A stretch of DNA of 64,000 nucleotides from QANA01 sp963665505 (GTDB taxonomy: Bacteria; Bacillota; Clostridia; Christensenellales; Christensenellaceae). This document shows positions 1 to 7,475 of the stretch, piece by piece. The notes under the pieces were generated by a model. It searched no databases. It saw only the letters and a program-made list of their open reading frames with translations, and was not told the DNA's origin. The position numbers and the translations under genes are program-made. The stretch lies in contig OY762275.1 in assembly GCA_963665505.1 (NCBI GenBank), positions 186,001 through 250,000 on the forward strand. Direction: 5' to 3'. The stretch's first letter is position 1. Each line of letters begins with the position of its first letter.

Positions 1-1
1 G

Positions 2-451
2 GACTACCCGGACCGGGAATGGCCCTACGTGAGGGCACCCGTATTCCTGGACGGTGTTTTTGAGGCGATGCGGCGCTTCAGAAACCACGGATACGAGATC
101 ATCATTGTGACCAATCAATACCTGATCGGCGAAGGGATCCTTTGTCTGGAGGCATATCAAAACTTCAGCGCTTTGTTTCTTGGCACCTTGGAGAAAAACG
201 GGATTTCGGTCCTGGATGTCTTTTATTGCCCGCATGCCCGCTCTGCCAACTGCGATTGCTGCAAGCCTAAACCCGGCTTGATCCGGCAGGCCCTTGAAAA
301 ATACCCCGCGATCAATCTCCAACAGTCTTTTTTAGCGGGAGATTCCCCGGCCGACCTCCAGCTCGCCCAAACGATGGGGCTGCCTTTCTATGGCATCCGT
401 TTAGACTGCCGGCACCCCATACGTTCGCTCAATGATATACATATTGCCTGA
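2..451 (+). CDS. HAD-IIIA phosphatase, GmhB/HisB-N-like, 5' end outside window
   Basis: The gene enters from the left edge; codons are open from base 2, so the GTG at 29 is internal and the nucleophile motif DxDGT is not visible. The remaining part shows HAD motif II (VTNQ), a zinc-type loop CPHARSANCDCCKPKPG and motif IV (AGDSPADL). The CPH...CxC...KP loop is typical of heptose-1,7-bisphosphate phosphatase (GmhB) and of the HisB phosphatase domain, cytoplasmic enzymes that remove phosphate from sugar or histidinol phosphates. The exact substrate cannot be told without the missing part and the upstream neighbours. A hairpin terminator follows the stop directly. Confidence 0.75.
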   Translation, partial: DYPDREWPYVRAPVFLDGVFEAMRRFRNHGYEIIIVTNQYLIGEGILCLEAYQNFSALFLGTLEKNGISVLDVFYCPHARSANCDCCKPKPGLIRQALEKYPAINLQQSFLAGDSPADLQLAQTMGLPFYGIRLDCRHPIRSLNDIHIA

Positions 452-469
452 CAAAATTTATCGCAAACA

Positions 470-496
470 ATAAAAAGGGTCTATGCCCTTTTTATT
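470..496. terminator. Bidirectional terminator
   Basis: AAAAAGGG at 472-479 pairs with CCCTTTTT at 486-493. It lies just after the HAD gene and overlaps the stop codon of the convergent AlkZ-related gene, so it can serve both strands. Confidence 0.7.
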
Positions 497-1166
497 TTAT
501 CAAAATTTCGATCTGCTTGTCTGTTGCCCCGGGAAGCAACCGGGAAATATACCGCCGGATCTTTTCTTTAGAAAAACCGGGTTCGTCCGCATAGGCAGAC
601 CGTACGAAATCCGCGCCAAAGACATCCTCGCTGCGCGCATACTGCGCAACTCCCCAACCATACGGCTGTCCGTACCGGTCGGTCCTGTACGTAAAAGTTT
701 TTATTGTGATATACGTCTGCATCTGCAGCAGGGTGACGGCGCTGTCAAATCCTGTTTCCTTATGCTTTCCGAAACCGCCCCACCGTTTCAACTGATAGGA
801 AAGCGAAGGGCCGTACAGTTCCAGCATATCCATAATCCTTTTGCACTTGCGGCCGGCAAGTCCATCTTCGTAAAGCGCATCGAAATCGTACCCATCACGC
901 CGGTAATTTGCCAGATGCGGATACCATTGTTTACTCACAAATCCGGCTTTATTATGGAATAGCTTCCCGTAGGCGATCTCTCCCTTGGCCGCAATTTTTC
1001 CCTTCCATTCCCAAGGGCCTTCCACATCTTTTACAAACCAATGGTCAGCAGAAATACAGTCCTCCACAGAAAAGCCCGGGATATTGCTTCGGAAAAACGG
1101 CAAAAACCCAATATCCAAAATCAACTTTTCCAGTTCCGCCATACTGCTTATCATGGGCAGCCGCAT
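492..1166 (-). CDS. AlkZ-related protein (function unproven)
   Basis: A 224-residue protein that resembles a widespread Firmicutes family annotated as AlkZ-related (distantly similar to the YcaQ/AlkZ DNA glycosylases), recognised from the IPGFSVEDC, GPWEWKG, AGFVSKQWYPHLANYRRDGYDFDALY and LLQMQTYI stretches; this is recall of the family and not a search. No signal peptide or membrane segment. The open frame extends to 1226, but the ATG at 1166 is chosen because AAGAAGG stands 8-9 bases before it and the extra N-terminal residues look non-native. It is monocistronic; the LysM-CAP terminator lies upstream and its own terminator overlaps the stop. A DNA-repair role would be inference. Confidence 0.6.
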   Translation of the reverse strand: MRLPMISSMAELEKLILDIGFLPFFRSNIPGFSVEDCISADHWFVKDVEGPWEWKGKIAAKGEIAYGKLFHNKAGFVSKQWYPHLANYRRDGYDFDALYEDGLAGRKCKRIMDMLELYGPSLSYQLKRWGGFGKHKETGFDSAVTLLQMQTYITIKTFTYRTDRYGQPYGWGVAQYARSEDVFGADFVRSAYADEPGFSKEKIRRYISRLLPGATDKQIEILIK

Positions 1167-1305
1167 ACCATATTGCCTTCTTTCTAAAACAGTTCCGCCG
1201 GCCGGGATGCCGGCCCATACACGCAAGGTTCGTCTTTCTTTTTTTATCCTGTTTCCCCTCCATTATAGGCAGAATGGCCTTTGGACACAATAGACTGTCC
1301 CTCAT

Positions 1306-1337
1306 AAAAGGCCGCCTGCACATGCAGGCGGCCTTTG
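1306..1337. terminator. Strong hairpin terminator after the CAP gene
   Basis: A perfect 14-bp inverted repeat, AAAGGCCGCCTGCA at 1307-1320 and its complement at 1323-1336, followed on the minus strand by a short T run. It ends the minus-strand LysM-CAP transcript. Confidence 0.75.
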
Positions 1338-1367
1338 TCCGGCTATACGTTCAAGCAAACCCATGGG

Positions 1368-1976
1368 TCAGCCGATAAACATCTGGGTCCAATAGTGCCC
1401 GTCCGAAACATAGCCTACCTCGATCTGTGTAAACGACGCATTCAGTATGTTTGCCCTGTGTCCGGCGGAATTCATCCAGGCATTCACCACTTGTTCCGGA
1501 GAAGCTTAGCCCATGGCGATATTTTCTCCCATTGCGGAATAGCGGATGCCAAAATTCCGGATCATCGTGCCCGGCGCGCCATAGATCGGGCTTGTATGCG
1601 AAAAATATCGCATATCCCGCATATCCTGCGATTTATACCGCGCTACGCGGGAAAGCTCCCAATTTTCCGTCAACGGCGCCAGTCCGTTCTCTATCCGGAT
1701 CTGGTTGGCCAGCGCTATGACCTGCTTTTCGAAAGAGGATACGCTTTCTTCCAAGACAGGAATATCCAACATCTGCCCCGGATAAATCCAATCCGGATCC
1801 GTTATCTGCGGGTTTGCCTGAATCAATTCGCTTACGCCGACCTGGTAACGGACGGCGATCTTCCACATAGTGTCGCCCGATACAACTTCATAGGTGACGG
1901 GTGCCGCCGCAAAAGCATTTAGCGTGCTTACAGACAAGATCACGATAAGGATGCCCATTGCAATCCATTTTTTCAT
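1368..1976 (-). pseudogene. LysM-CAP (SCP/PR1-like) secreted protein with in-frame stop
   Basis: Reads as a signal peptide (about residues 1-23), a LysM peptidoglycan-binding repeat (about 28-73, TYEVVSGDTMWKIA) and a CAP/SCP domain (from about 84), the layout of YkwD-like wall proteins. A TAA at 1508-1506 follows GENIAMG. Translation resumes in the same frame with ASPEQVVNAWMNSAGHRANI and runs to a TGA at 1368-1370, 46 codons later, so the hallmark C-terminal CAP motifs are intact but cut off. The frame length from 1976 to 1368 is a multiple of three, so this is a single nonsense change (for example CAA to TAA) and not an indel. A truncated 156-residue product could still bind wall but would lack the end of the CAP fold. 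A sequencing error is the main alternative. Confidence 0.8.
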
Positions 1977-2093
1977 TTTTTACACCCTCCTTTTAAAGTT
2001 CTAATTGTATTTTCTATTTTATATAGAAACATTTCAATGTATAAAAATGGGATTCCTTTTAAGTGCCCCTGCTCCTGGTCCTTTCGTTGTGCG

Positions 2094-2131
2094 CAAAAAA
2101 AAAGTCGTATCGCGTTGCGATACGACTTTTT
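2094..2131 (-). terminator. Terminator of the small Cys-rich gene
   Basis: A 13-bp perfect stem (2101-2113 with 2117-2129, loop GTT) with a run of nine A on the plus strand at its left, i.e. a T run for minus-strand transcription. Confidence 0.75.
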
Positions 2132-2135
2132 ACAA

Positions 2136-2360
2136 TTATGCTTGGATCTGTGTCGTGCCTCCTGTCCTCAGTTGATCAACCAGCGTCCGTAATGCCTCCG
2201 GTTCAAGCGCTCCGGTCAAAACACCCACGGCAACCAGCACCGATACTAAAACAGTGGTATTATCTATCGTAAGATTTACATTGCTGTTCCCCTGCACCTG
2301 TGTCGTTTCCGGTGCAGCGTATGAATAAAACCTATTTCTGCAACCACAACATCTCGACAT
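2136..2360 (-). CDS. Small Cys-rich N-terminus protein with hydrophobic stretch, unknown
   Basis: I do not recognise this 74-residue protein. It starts MSRCCGCRNRFYSY, then has a polar Thr/Asn-rich part (TTQVQGNSNVNLTIDNTT), a short hydrophobic run VLVSVLVAVGVLTGAL and an acidic tail. The start at 2360 is fixed by a near-perfect AGGAGGT seven bases upstream; the frame is open to 2417 but without a better start. It is followed by a strong terminator, so the gene is a complete monocistronic unit and very likely expressed. Its look (Cys pairs at the start, low complexity, small) recalls spore-coat or small surface peptides of clostridia, which is only an impression. Confidence 0.65.
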   Translation of the reverse strand: MSRCCGCRNRFYSYAAPETTQVQGNSNVNLTIDNTTVLVSVLVAVGVLTGALEPEALRTLVDQLRTGGTTQIQA

Positions 2361-2515
2361 ATCTTTACCTCCTGGTAACAAGATATTTGTATATTCCATA
2401 ATATTGCAACAAAGCAAAAAAGGTTACTATATCCATATACTTTTAACATACGCCGAAACAGACGGAAATACGCGCCCGCTCCGCGCGCAATTTTATCCTG
2501 ATCAAGTTGAGACGG

Positions 2516-2544
2516 TTGCCTTATTACGGGATTTATAGTATAGT
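2516..2544 (+). promoter_or_regulatory. Probable sigma-A promoter of the GNAT gene
   Basis: TTGCCT at 2516-2521 and TATAGT at 2539-2544 with a 17-base spacer, about 30 bases before the start at 2574. Confidence 0.5.
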
Positions 2545-2573
2545 ATAAAAACATACAATCGGAGAAACGTATC

Positions 2574-3077
2574 ATGAATTATACAGTAAGAAATGCCGAC
2601 CGGGCAGACCTGGAAACCGTCGTTTCCATTTTTACGCGGGCCATTGACCTGATGCAAACGCAAAACATACCGCAGTGGGACGCAATTTACCCGAATAGGG
2701 CCGTCCTCTCGGACGATATCCTGCATCGGAATATGTACGCCGTCGTGGACAAGGCGGATGTCATTCTTGCCGTATTTGTGATCAACCAGGATTCCGATCC
2801 GGCCTATGCCGCCGGAAACTGGTCGTATCAGGGGGACCGCTACGCCGTCCTGCACCGGTTGTGCGTAGACCCCGCCCGGCAAAACCGGGGGATTGGCAGC
2901 AAGACCCTGCCGCTCATTGAAGCTTTGCTGCGGGACCTTGGGTATGTTTCCATCCGGCTGGATGCATTTTCCCTGAACCCCTATTCCCTTCGCATGTACA
3001 ACAAAGCGGGGTATACAAAAGTTGGAGAAGTACAGTTCCGTAAAGGCCTGTTCTTTCTCTATGAGAAAGTTTTGTGA
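2574..3077 (+). CDS. GNAT family N-acetyltransferase
   Basis: A 167-residue single-domain GNAT enzyme, which moves an acetyl group from acetyl-CoA to an amine. The acetyl-CoA motif A is seen at about residues 92-115 (LCVDPARQNRGIGSKTL, with the Q/R-x-x-G-x-G signature), followed by a typical motif B (NPYSLRMYNKAGYTKVGE). The start has GGAGAAACGT upstream. The acceptor substrate is unknown. It stands alone with its own promoter and terminator. Confidence 0.85.
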   Translation: MNYTVRNADRADLETVVSIFTRAIDLMQTQNIPQWDAIYPNRAVLSDDILHRNMYAVVDKADVILAVFVINQDSDPAYAAGNWSYQGDRYAVLHRLCVDPARQNRGIGSKTLPLIEALLRDLGYVSIRLDAFSLNPYSLRMYNKAGYTKVGEVQFRKGLFFLYEKVL

Positions 3078-3089
3078 ACTGTCCGCCAT

Positions 3090-3130
3090 ATAAAAAAGGG
3101 CGCATGATTACGCTGTGCGCCCTTTTTTCA
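3090..3130. terminator. Bidirectional terminator between GNAT and SDR genes
   Basis: AAAAAAGGGCGCA at 3092-3104 pairs with TGCGCCCTTTTTT at 3116-3128; it serves the convergent genes on both sides. Confidence 0.8.
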
Positions 3131-3137
3131 TATGTGT

Positions 3138-3902
3138 TCAGATAGAGGTCCAGCCGCCGTCCACCGTAAGGATCTGCCCCGTCGTGTAACTCGAGGCATC
3201 CGAAGCAAAGTAGACGATCGCACCGTCCAATTCACCGTCCCGGCCGGGGCGGCCCATCGGGCAATACGTCTTGATGACCTGCCGGAATTCTTCATCATCA
3301 ATAATATCCTGCGTCATTTCGCTGGGGAAATAGGCGGGGCCAATCGCATTGACAGTGATATTATACTTCGCCCATTCATTTGCCAATGCTTTGGTGAGCA
3401 TCAGCAGCCCGCCTTTTGTCGTACAATACGCGCTCAATGGAAGGCCGCGCATCGCCACGGTGCTGTGGATGGAACCGATGTTTATGATCTTTCCATACTT
3501 CCTGGCGATCATGTCTTTCCCGACTTCACGGGCAAAATAGTACACCGCGTTCAGGTTCACGGCCATCATGGTCTGCCAGAGTGCATCGCTTTGTTCTTCC
3601 GCCGGACCAAACATACCGATCCCGGCATTATTGACCAATATATCGATTTTCCCAAAATGTTCCTTTATGTCCCGTACGGTCCGCTTAATTTCCTCGACAT
3701 TGGACACGTCGCATTTCAACGCGATACATGCCACACCCATTGCCTCGATCTCCGCTTTAACGGCTTCAAGCTTTTGTATCCGTCTTGCCACGATCGCAAG
3801 GTCGGCGCCCTGCCGTGCAAGCGCTTTTGCAAACTGTACGCCCAGCCCCGAAGACGCTCCGGTAACGAGTGCCGTTTTTCCCTTTAGGTCGAATAATTTC
3901 AT
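3138..3902 (-). CDS. SDR family NAD(P)-dependent oxidoreductase
   Basis: A classical short-chain dehydrogenase/reductase of 254 residues with the usual length. Visible features: the nucleotide-binding TGASSGLG (residues 14-21), NNAG (91-94), and the catalytic Ser (about 144-147), Tyr159 and Lys163 in SAYCTTKGG. The C-terminal GQILTVDGG motif is typical. It resembles gluconate 5-dehydrogenase and 3-oxoacyl reductase-like members; the substrate is not evident. The gene lies downstream of an iron alcohol dehydrogenase on the same strand but 209 bases away with its own likely promoter, so it may be separately controlled. Confidence 0.85.
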   Translation of the reverse strand: MKLFDLKGKTALVTGASSGLGVQFAKALARQGADLAIVARRIQKLEAVKAEIEAMGVACIALKCDVSNVEEIKRTVRDIKEHFGKIDILVNNAGIGMFGPAEEQSDALWQTMMAVNLNAVYYFAREVGKDMIARKYGKIINIGSIHSTVAMRGLPLSAYCTTKGGLLMLTKALANEWAKYNITVNAIGPAYFPSEMTQDIIDDEEFRQVIKTYCPMGRPGRDGELDGAIVYFASDASSYTTGQILTVDGGWTSI

Positions 3903-3927
3903 TTATATCATCCTTTCGATATTATTT

Positions 3928-3975
3928 TATCGATAATCTATGACTGAATTATACCATATTTTCACAGAAATACAA
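3928..3975 (-). promoter_or_regulatory. Promoter and palindrome before the SDR gene
   Basis: On the minus strand TTGTAT (3975-3970) and TATAAT (3953-3948) are 16 bases apart, a good sigma-A promoter. The palindrome TTATCGATAA at 3928-3937 lies just after the start site and may be an operator. Confidence 0.5.
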
Positions 3976-4111
3976 TGGATTTTAAAGACCTCTGTCATAT
4001 TTAATAGAATGTACATAATTGAAAAAATTACACATTTTTTCTATCGGAAAAAACAGCCCGGCATCTCTGGCTCTTCCCTTTTTACAACTATTTCAGTCTT
4101 TTTCCAAACGA

Positions 4112-5206
4112 TCACATACTTTCTTCAAGAACAGCCTTCAATTCCGCAGGGCTGGGCACGAACAGTCCATTCGCTATATTTTTGGTCCGCATCGCAAGGG
4201 AAATATATTGTTCCATTTCCTGCCGCGTCAAGGACGCCGGCCTCCCCATAAGGGTTTCGAGCGCGCTGCAAAGCGCCATCGTCGAAGGCAGGCCCATATA
4301 CCCCAGGATCTGCCGGACGCGCGCAGGACATTTCCCTTCCGCCAATGCGAGAAACCGCCCGAGCAATAAACCGTTGGCACGCCCATGTTCTATATTTTTA
4401 AAATACGTCAGGGAATATCCTATTGCATGCACGGCCGTTGTACCCGTATTCGCAATGGTCATCCCGCCCAGCGTGGAAGCATACAGCAGGCTTTCCCGCG
4501 CCGGCTCATCCACAACGCCTGCTTCAAACGCAGGAAAACAGGCGCTGATACGGCGGATACTTTCGGCAGCCAGGCAATCGGAAAACAAGTTGGCCCGGCG
4601 GGAAAGCATACCCTCCACAGAATGCGAAAGCGCATCGATCGCAGTATACAGCGTAATGTCCAGGGGCAGGTCTTTCATGTATCCCGCGTCCAGTAACGCA
4701 AGCCGGGGAAAGATAGAGGGGGTTGCTATGCTCATCTTGGTCTGTGCCGCCGGATTTGTCAGAATCGCATACGGCGTCACTTCCGAGCCCGTTCCGGCCG
4801 TGGTCGGTACCGCGACGATCGGCAGGACCGCAGACCCGTACATACCGGAAAACAGATCCTCTTCCCGGATAGTCTGCAGAGCCAGCAGGGCGATCGCCTT
4901 GCCCGCGTCCATGGGGGATCCCCCGCCGATAGAAACGATGAAGTCAACACCGTTTTTCTGCGCAAATGCCGCGCCCTCATACGCGCAGGCGACCGTCGGG
5001 TTGCTTAAGACCCGGTCGAACACCGCGTAGGTCTGTCCGTTTGCCGTAAGCGCCTGCGTAACATCCCGCAATGCTCCGTTTGCCTTTGCAGAATGCCGTC
5101 CCGTAACGATCAGCGCTTTTTTCCCAAAATCCGCCAGCAATCGATGGCTTTGTGTGATGCAGCCTTTCCCCATTACGATCTTCGTGGGCATAAAATAATT
5201 TTGCAT
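4112..5206 (-). CDS. Iron-containing alcohol dehydrogenase
   Basis: A 364-residue group III (Fe-ADH) enzyme that interconverts an alcohol and an aldehyde or ketone with NAD(P)H. Seen: the nucleotide-binding GGGSPMDAGKA (about residues 94-104), PTTAGTGSEVT (135-144), and the metal ligands Asp191 and His195 (TAIDALSHSVE), His260 (VHAIGY) and His274 (EHGRANG). The frame is open to 5254, but the ATG at 5206 has AAGGAGAAGA before it and is the natural N-terminus. The upstream palindrome ATTGTATACAAT suggests GntR-type control. Substrate unknown; 1,3-propanediol- or butanol-type dehydrogenases are similar. Confidence 0.85.
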   Translation of the reverse strand: MQNYFMPTKIVMGKGCITQSHRLLADFGKKALIVTGRHSAKANGALRDVTQALTANGQTYAVFDRVLSNPTVACAYEGAAFAQKNGVDFIVSIGGGSPMDAGKAIALLALQTIREEDLFSGMYGSAVLPIVAVPTTAGTGSEVTPYAILTNPAAQTKMSIATPSIFPRLALLDAGYMKDLPLDITLYTAIDALSHSVEGMLSRRANLFSDCLAAESIRRISACFPAFEAGVVDEPARESLLYASTLGGMTIANTGTTAVHAIGYSLTYFKNIEHGRANGLLLGRFLALAEGKCPARVRQILGYMGLPSTMALCSALETLMGRPASLTRQEMEQYISLAMRTKNIANGLFVPSPAELKAVLEESM

Positions 5207-5283
5207 GTTCTTCTCCTTTTGCGAAAGGGTCCGGGCTTGCCCGCCCGTTCTCATTTTCCCGTTTTTTTATGCTGTCCAGTATC

Positions 5284-5295
5284 ATTGTATACAAT
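5284..5295. promoter_or_regulatory. Palindromic operator candidate ATTGTATACAAT
   Basis: A perfect 12-bp palindrome about 80 bases upstream of the iron alcohol dehydrogenase start, overlapping its likely promoter. Its core fits the TnGT-n-ACnA pattern known for FadR-type GntR regulators; no such regulator gene is in the window. Confidence 0.4.
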
Positions 5296-5389
5296 AACGC
5301 ACACCCATATAAGCCGGCTTCCCCGCGAACAAAGCTTTGCTATATCCGCAGCCGCTTTCCCGAGTGAGAATGTTTTACAATAATATCTC

Positions 5390-5490
5390 TTGCCATTGCA
5401 AAAACTATATGCTATAATACTTTACGAAATAAAAAGATAAGTTGGAAATATTGCAACGGCGCAGAAAAATGATTTTTCTGCGCCGTTTTT
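5390..5490 (+). ncRNA. Candidate small RNA: promoter followed by terminator
   Basis: TTGCCA (5390-5395) and TATAAT (5413-5418) are exactly 17 bases apart, and TG before the -10 adds an extended -10. A perfect 15-bp hairpin (5455-5469 with 5473-5487, loop TGA) followed by T residues ends about 65 bases after the expected start near 5425. No ribosome site or open frame fits between them. The simplest reading is a short RNA of about 65 nt or a terminated leader. Confidence 0.4.
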
Positions 5491-5616
5491 ACATGCAGAT
5501 GATACGCAGGAGAAAAGAGTCACAAAAAAGACCTCTTCCCGTAAGAATGGCAACGTCCCCGAGCAGCAAATGCATAACGGATCCGCCGTTATTGGCGCGC
5601 CCAGGCCCCAACCCTG
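5491..5616. other. Non-coding gap before a possible gene remnant
   Basis: Part of the 586-base gap between the iron alcohol dehydrogenase and the YdcF gene. Beyond the small RNA candidate and the remnant at 5617 I see no gene here; the open frames on either strand lack ribosome sites and family resemblance. Confidence 0.4.
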
Positions 5617-5778
5617 ATGGGAACACCGGGAGAAAACTGGCTTTGGCTTGAAGTCGCCCAGAATCAGAAAAACGCCATGCTGCTCGTTTATGAAACGTAT
5701 ACCGGCACAGACTTTGGAAAAGTACTGCCGATTTTGCCGGGAACACACCGGCATATACTAAAATCTCTGCTTTTATAA
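5617..5778 (+). pseudogene. Possible C-terminal remnant of a DUF6273-like protein
   Basis: A 53-codon frame reading ATG-GTPGENWLWLEVAQNQ...NAMLLVYETYTGTDFGKVLP. The pattern W-L..-NQ-NA..V...G..DFG..V resembles the C-terminal part of DUF6273 domains found in clostridial surface proteins. There is no ribosome site, and upstream frames are broken, so if real it is a relic. The likeness is weak and comes from memory only. Confidence 0.22.
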
Positions 5779-5792
5779 AGCGGGGAACCCGC

Positions 5793-6680
5793 TCAGCCGT
5801 TCGCCGGATATTTGTCCTGTTTGGAAAAAAGTTTCAGGCGGTAATAATTTAAGATAGACAGCGTCTCCCGCAGGTAAAAATTCAGCCGCATATACCAGGT
5901 CGAACGAACGGGCAACATCTCTACCTCACGGAAAAATTCCTTGGCGATCTGCGCGGTACGAAAACAATGAAAATCGTTCGTAACGATCAGCAGCCGGCAT
6001 CCCTCCGGGAACAACGGCGCCGCCACCTGTTTCGCATATCGCATATTTTCAAATGTGTTCCTGGATTTTGTCTCGCAAAAGATCTTTTCTTCGGGGAAGC
6101 CTTGCTCCAGCAGATACTTGCGCATGCTTTCCGCCTCCGGCGCGGATTCCTGCCTCCCTTTTCCGCCGATGGCTAGGATGGGGATCCCATATTCTTGCGC
6201 CGCCCGCATGGCCGCTTGCAGACGCCACCGGAGAAGCCGGGAAGGCCGATCTCCCCGCAGCCCTGCCCCCAACACGGCGACGATATCCGGCGGTATTTTT
6301 TTTGTTTTCTTTGCCCGCAGCGCATAAAAAGCCGTAAGGGCGATACAGCCCAATAAAAGTGTCAGAGTAAGAAGATAGCCGGCTGCCCCCACTGCGATCA
6401 AAACCGCAATACGAGGATCCTGCAAAACCTGCGGCGCATAGAGTCCACACATTCCATAGAGGATAAGCGGAACGCCTAAGATGGCCGGCAGTACCACGCC
6501 TACATTAAGGTTGGACATTTTCATGGCAAAAACAGTGTCCGCCACAAGGATCAATCCGATCACCAAAAATACGCTGTGCAAAATATAAAAAACCTTTCGC
6601 GGATAAAAAACATCCATACAGTCCCGATCAAACAAACACCCTTTGAAAAAGCCGGCGCATCGTGCCGGAGCCATCATCAA
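5793..6680 (-). CDS. YdcF/DUF218 family membrane protein
   Basis: A protein of up to 295 residues with three or four hydrophobic N-terminal segments (about residues 25-125) and a C-terminal DUF218 domain (about 133-280) shown by AVLGAGLRGDRPSRLLRWRL, AIGGKGRQE, ETKSRNTFENMRYA and LLIVTNDFHCFRTAQIAK. This family includes YdcF, SanA and ElyC, which act at the membrane in envelope functions; the chemistry is not settled. The start is uncertain: the first ATG at 6680 and one at 6617 (MDVFYPRKVFY) are both possible. It is transcribed on its own. Confidence 0.75.
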   Translation of the reverse strand: MMMAPARCAGFFKGCLFDRDCMDVFYPRKVFYILHSVFLVIGLILVADTVFAMKMSNLNVGVVLPAILGVPLILYGMCGLYAPQVLQDPRIAVLIAVGAAGYLLTLTLLLGCIALTAFYALRAKKTKKIPPDIVAVLGAGLRGDRPSRLLRWRLQAAMRAAQEYGIPILAIGGKGRQESAPEAESMRKYLLEQGFPEEKIFCETKSRNTFENMRYAKQVAAPLFPEGCRLLIVTNDFHCFRTAQIAKEFFREVEMLPVRSTWYMRLNFYLRETLSILNYYRLKLFSKQDKYPANG

Positions 6681-6796
6681 ACCAGGCAGTGCGATCCGGC
6701 GGACCGGACTGCCGCTTCAGAAGAACGACGGTTATGGATCTACATTTTTGCAGGCTTTCTTAAAACAAAGTGCGCTTTGCTGTTTCTACCTTTGCC

Positions 6797-7444
6797 TCAT
6801 TCTCCGTTTCCACATGCTTCCTTAAAGGCCTTGGCCGCGGCAGCCGGGTCTTGCGCCCGCGAAATGGCCCTGCCTATAATGACCATATCGGCGCCAAATC
6901 TCTTTACGAGCGGGATACGGTCCAATGTCAACCCGCCCGCGACGGCAATTTTGGCATCAAAACCTGTGGCCATGATGCCGGAAAGGACCTCTTCGTAAGA
7001 ACGATGCCCTTCCTGGCCTTCGGAATCTACGGCGATATGCGCGCAGACATAATCCACCCCGGCGCGGTTCAGTTTGTCCTTATGAACCGTGTAGTCCGGT
7101 ATATGCATAAGGTCGGCCATCACAAAATGCCCCGGACCGGCTTCCCGCGCCGCCTGCACCGCACCGCCGACGGTGGACAAGTCTCCGTATCCCACAACCG
7201 TCGAAAAGTTTGCGCCATAGGCAAACATTTTTCTGGATGTACCATATCCGCCGTCCACGATCTTGACGTCCGCCAGGATCTGGATGTCCGGGAAAGCCGC
7301 GCGGAAAATCTTGACCAGTCCATACCCCTGGGCACCCATAAACCCCGTGCCCAGCTCAAAAACATCCACGTAATCCTTGGTTTTGTGCACCATCGTCAGC
7401 CCCGCGTCGATGTTTTCCAGATCTAAAGCAAGCTGTAATTTCAT
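6797..7444 (-). CDS. HUMPS-family protein, 3-hexulose-6-phosphate synthase-like
   Basis: A 215-residue TIM-barrel enzyme of the orotidine decarboxylase suprafamily (HUMPS), which contains 3-hexulose-6-phosphate synthase and 3-keto-L-gulonate-6-phosphate decarboxylase. Seen: LALDL with Asp8, the metal/catalytic signature ADVKIVDGG (Asp59, Lys61, Asp64), HIAVDSEGQ and the phosphate-binding VAGG...IIGRAI at the end. The start at 7444 has GGAGAGGGAGAAG upstream; the longer frame to 7549 runs into the neighbour. It follows a broken paralogue by 31 bases. No 6-phospho-3-hexuloisomerase gene is nearby, so the pathway (formaldehyde fixation or pentose/ascorbate use) is open. Confidence 0.8.
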   Translation of the reverse strand: MKLQLALDLENIDAGLTMVHKTKDYVDVFELGTGFMGAQGYGLVKIFRAAFPDIQILADVKIVDGGYGTSRKMFAYGANFSTVVGYGDLSTVGGAVQAAREAGPGHFVMADLMHIPDYTVHKDKLNRAGVDYVCAHIAVDSEGQEGHRSYEEVLSGIMATGFDAKIAVAGGLTLDRIPLVKRFGADMVIIGRAISRAQDPAAAAKAFKEACGNGE

Positions 7445-7475
7445 CTTCTTCTCCCTCTCCTTTTCCTTATTGTTC

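Noticed and set aside
1506..1508. TAA as a reassigned sense codon (also at 8112-8114)
   Set aside because: Many genes here end correctly at TAA (for example ilvN, the ABC ATPase, carA), so TAA is a stop in this organism.
3928..3937. TTATCGATAA as a defined regulator site
   Set aside because: A short AT-rich palindrome is expected by chance in gaps; kept only as a note on the promoter.
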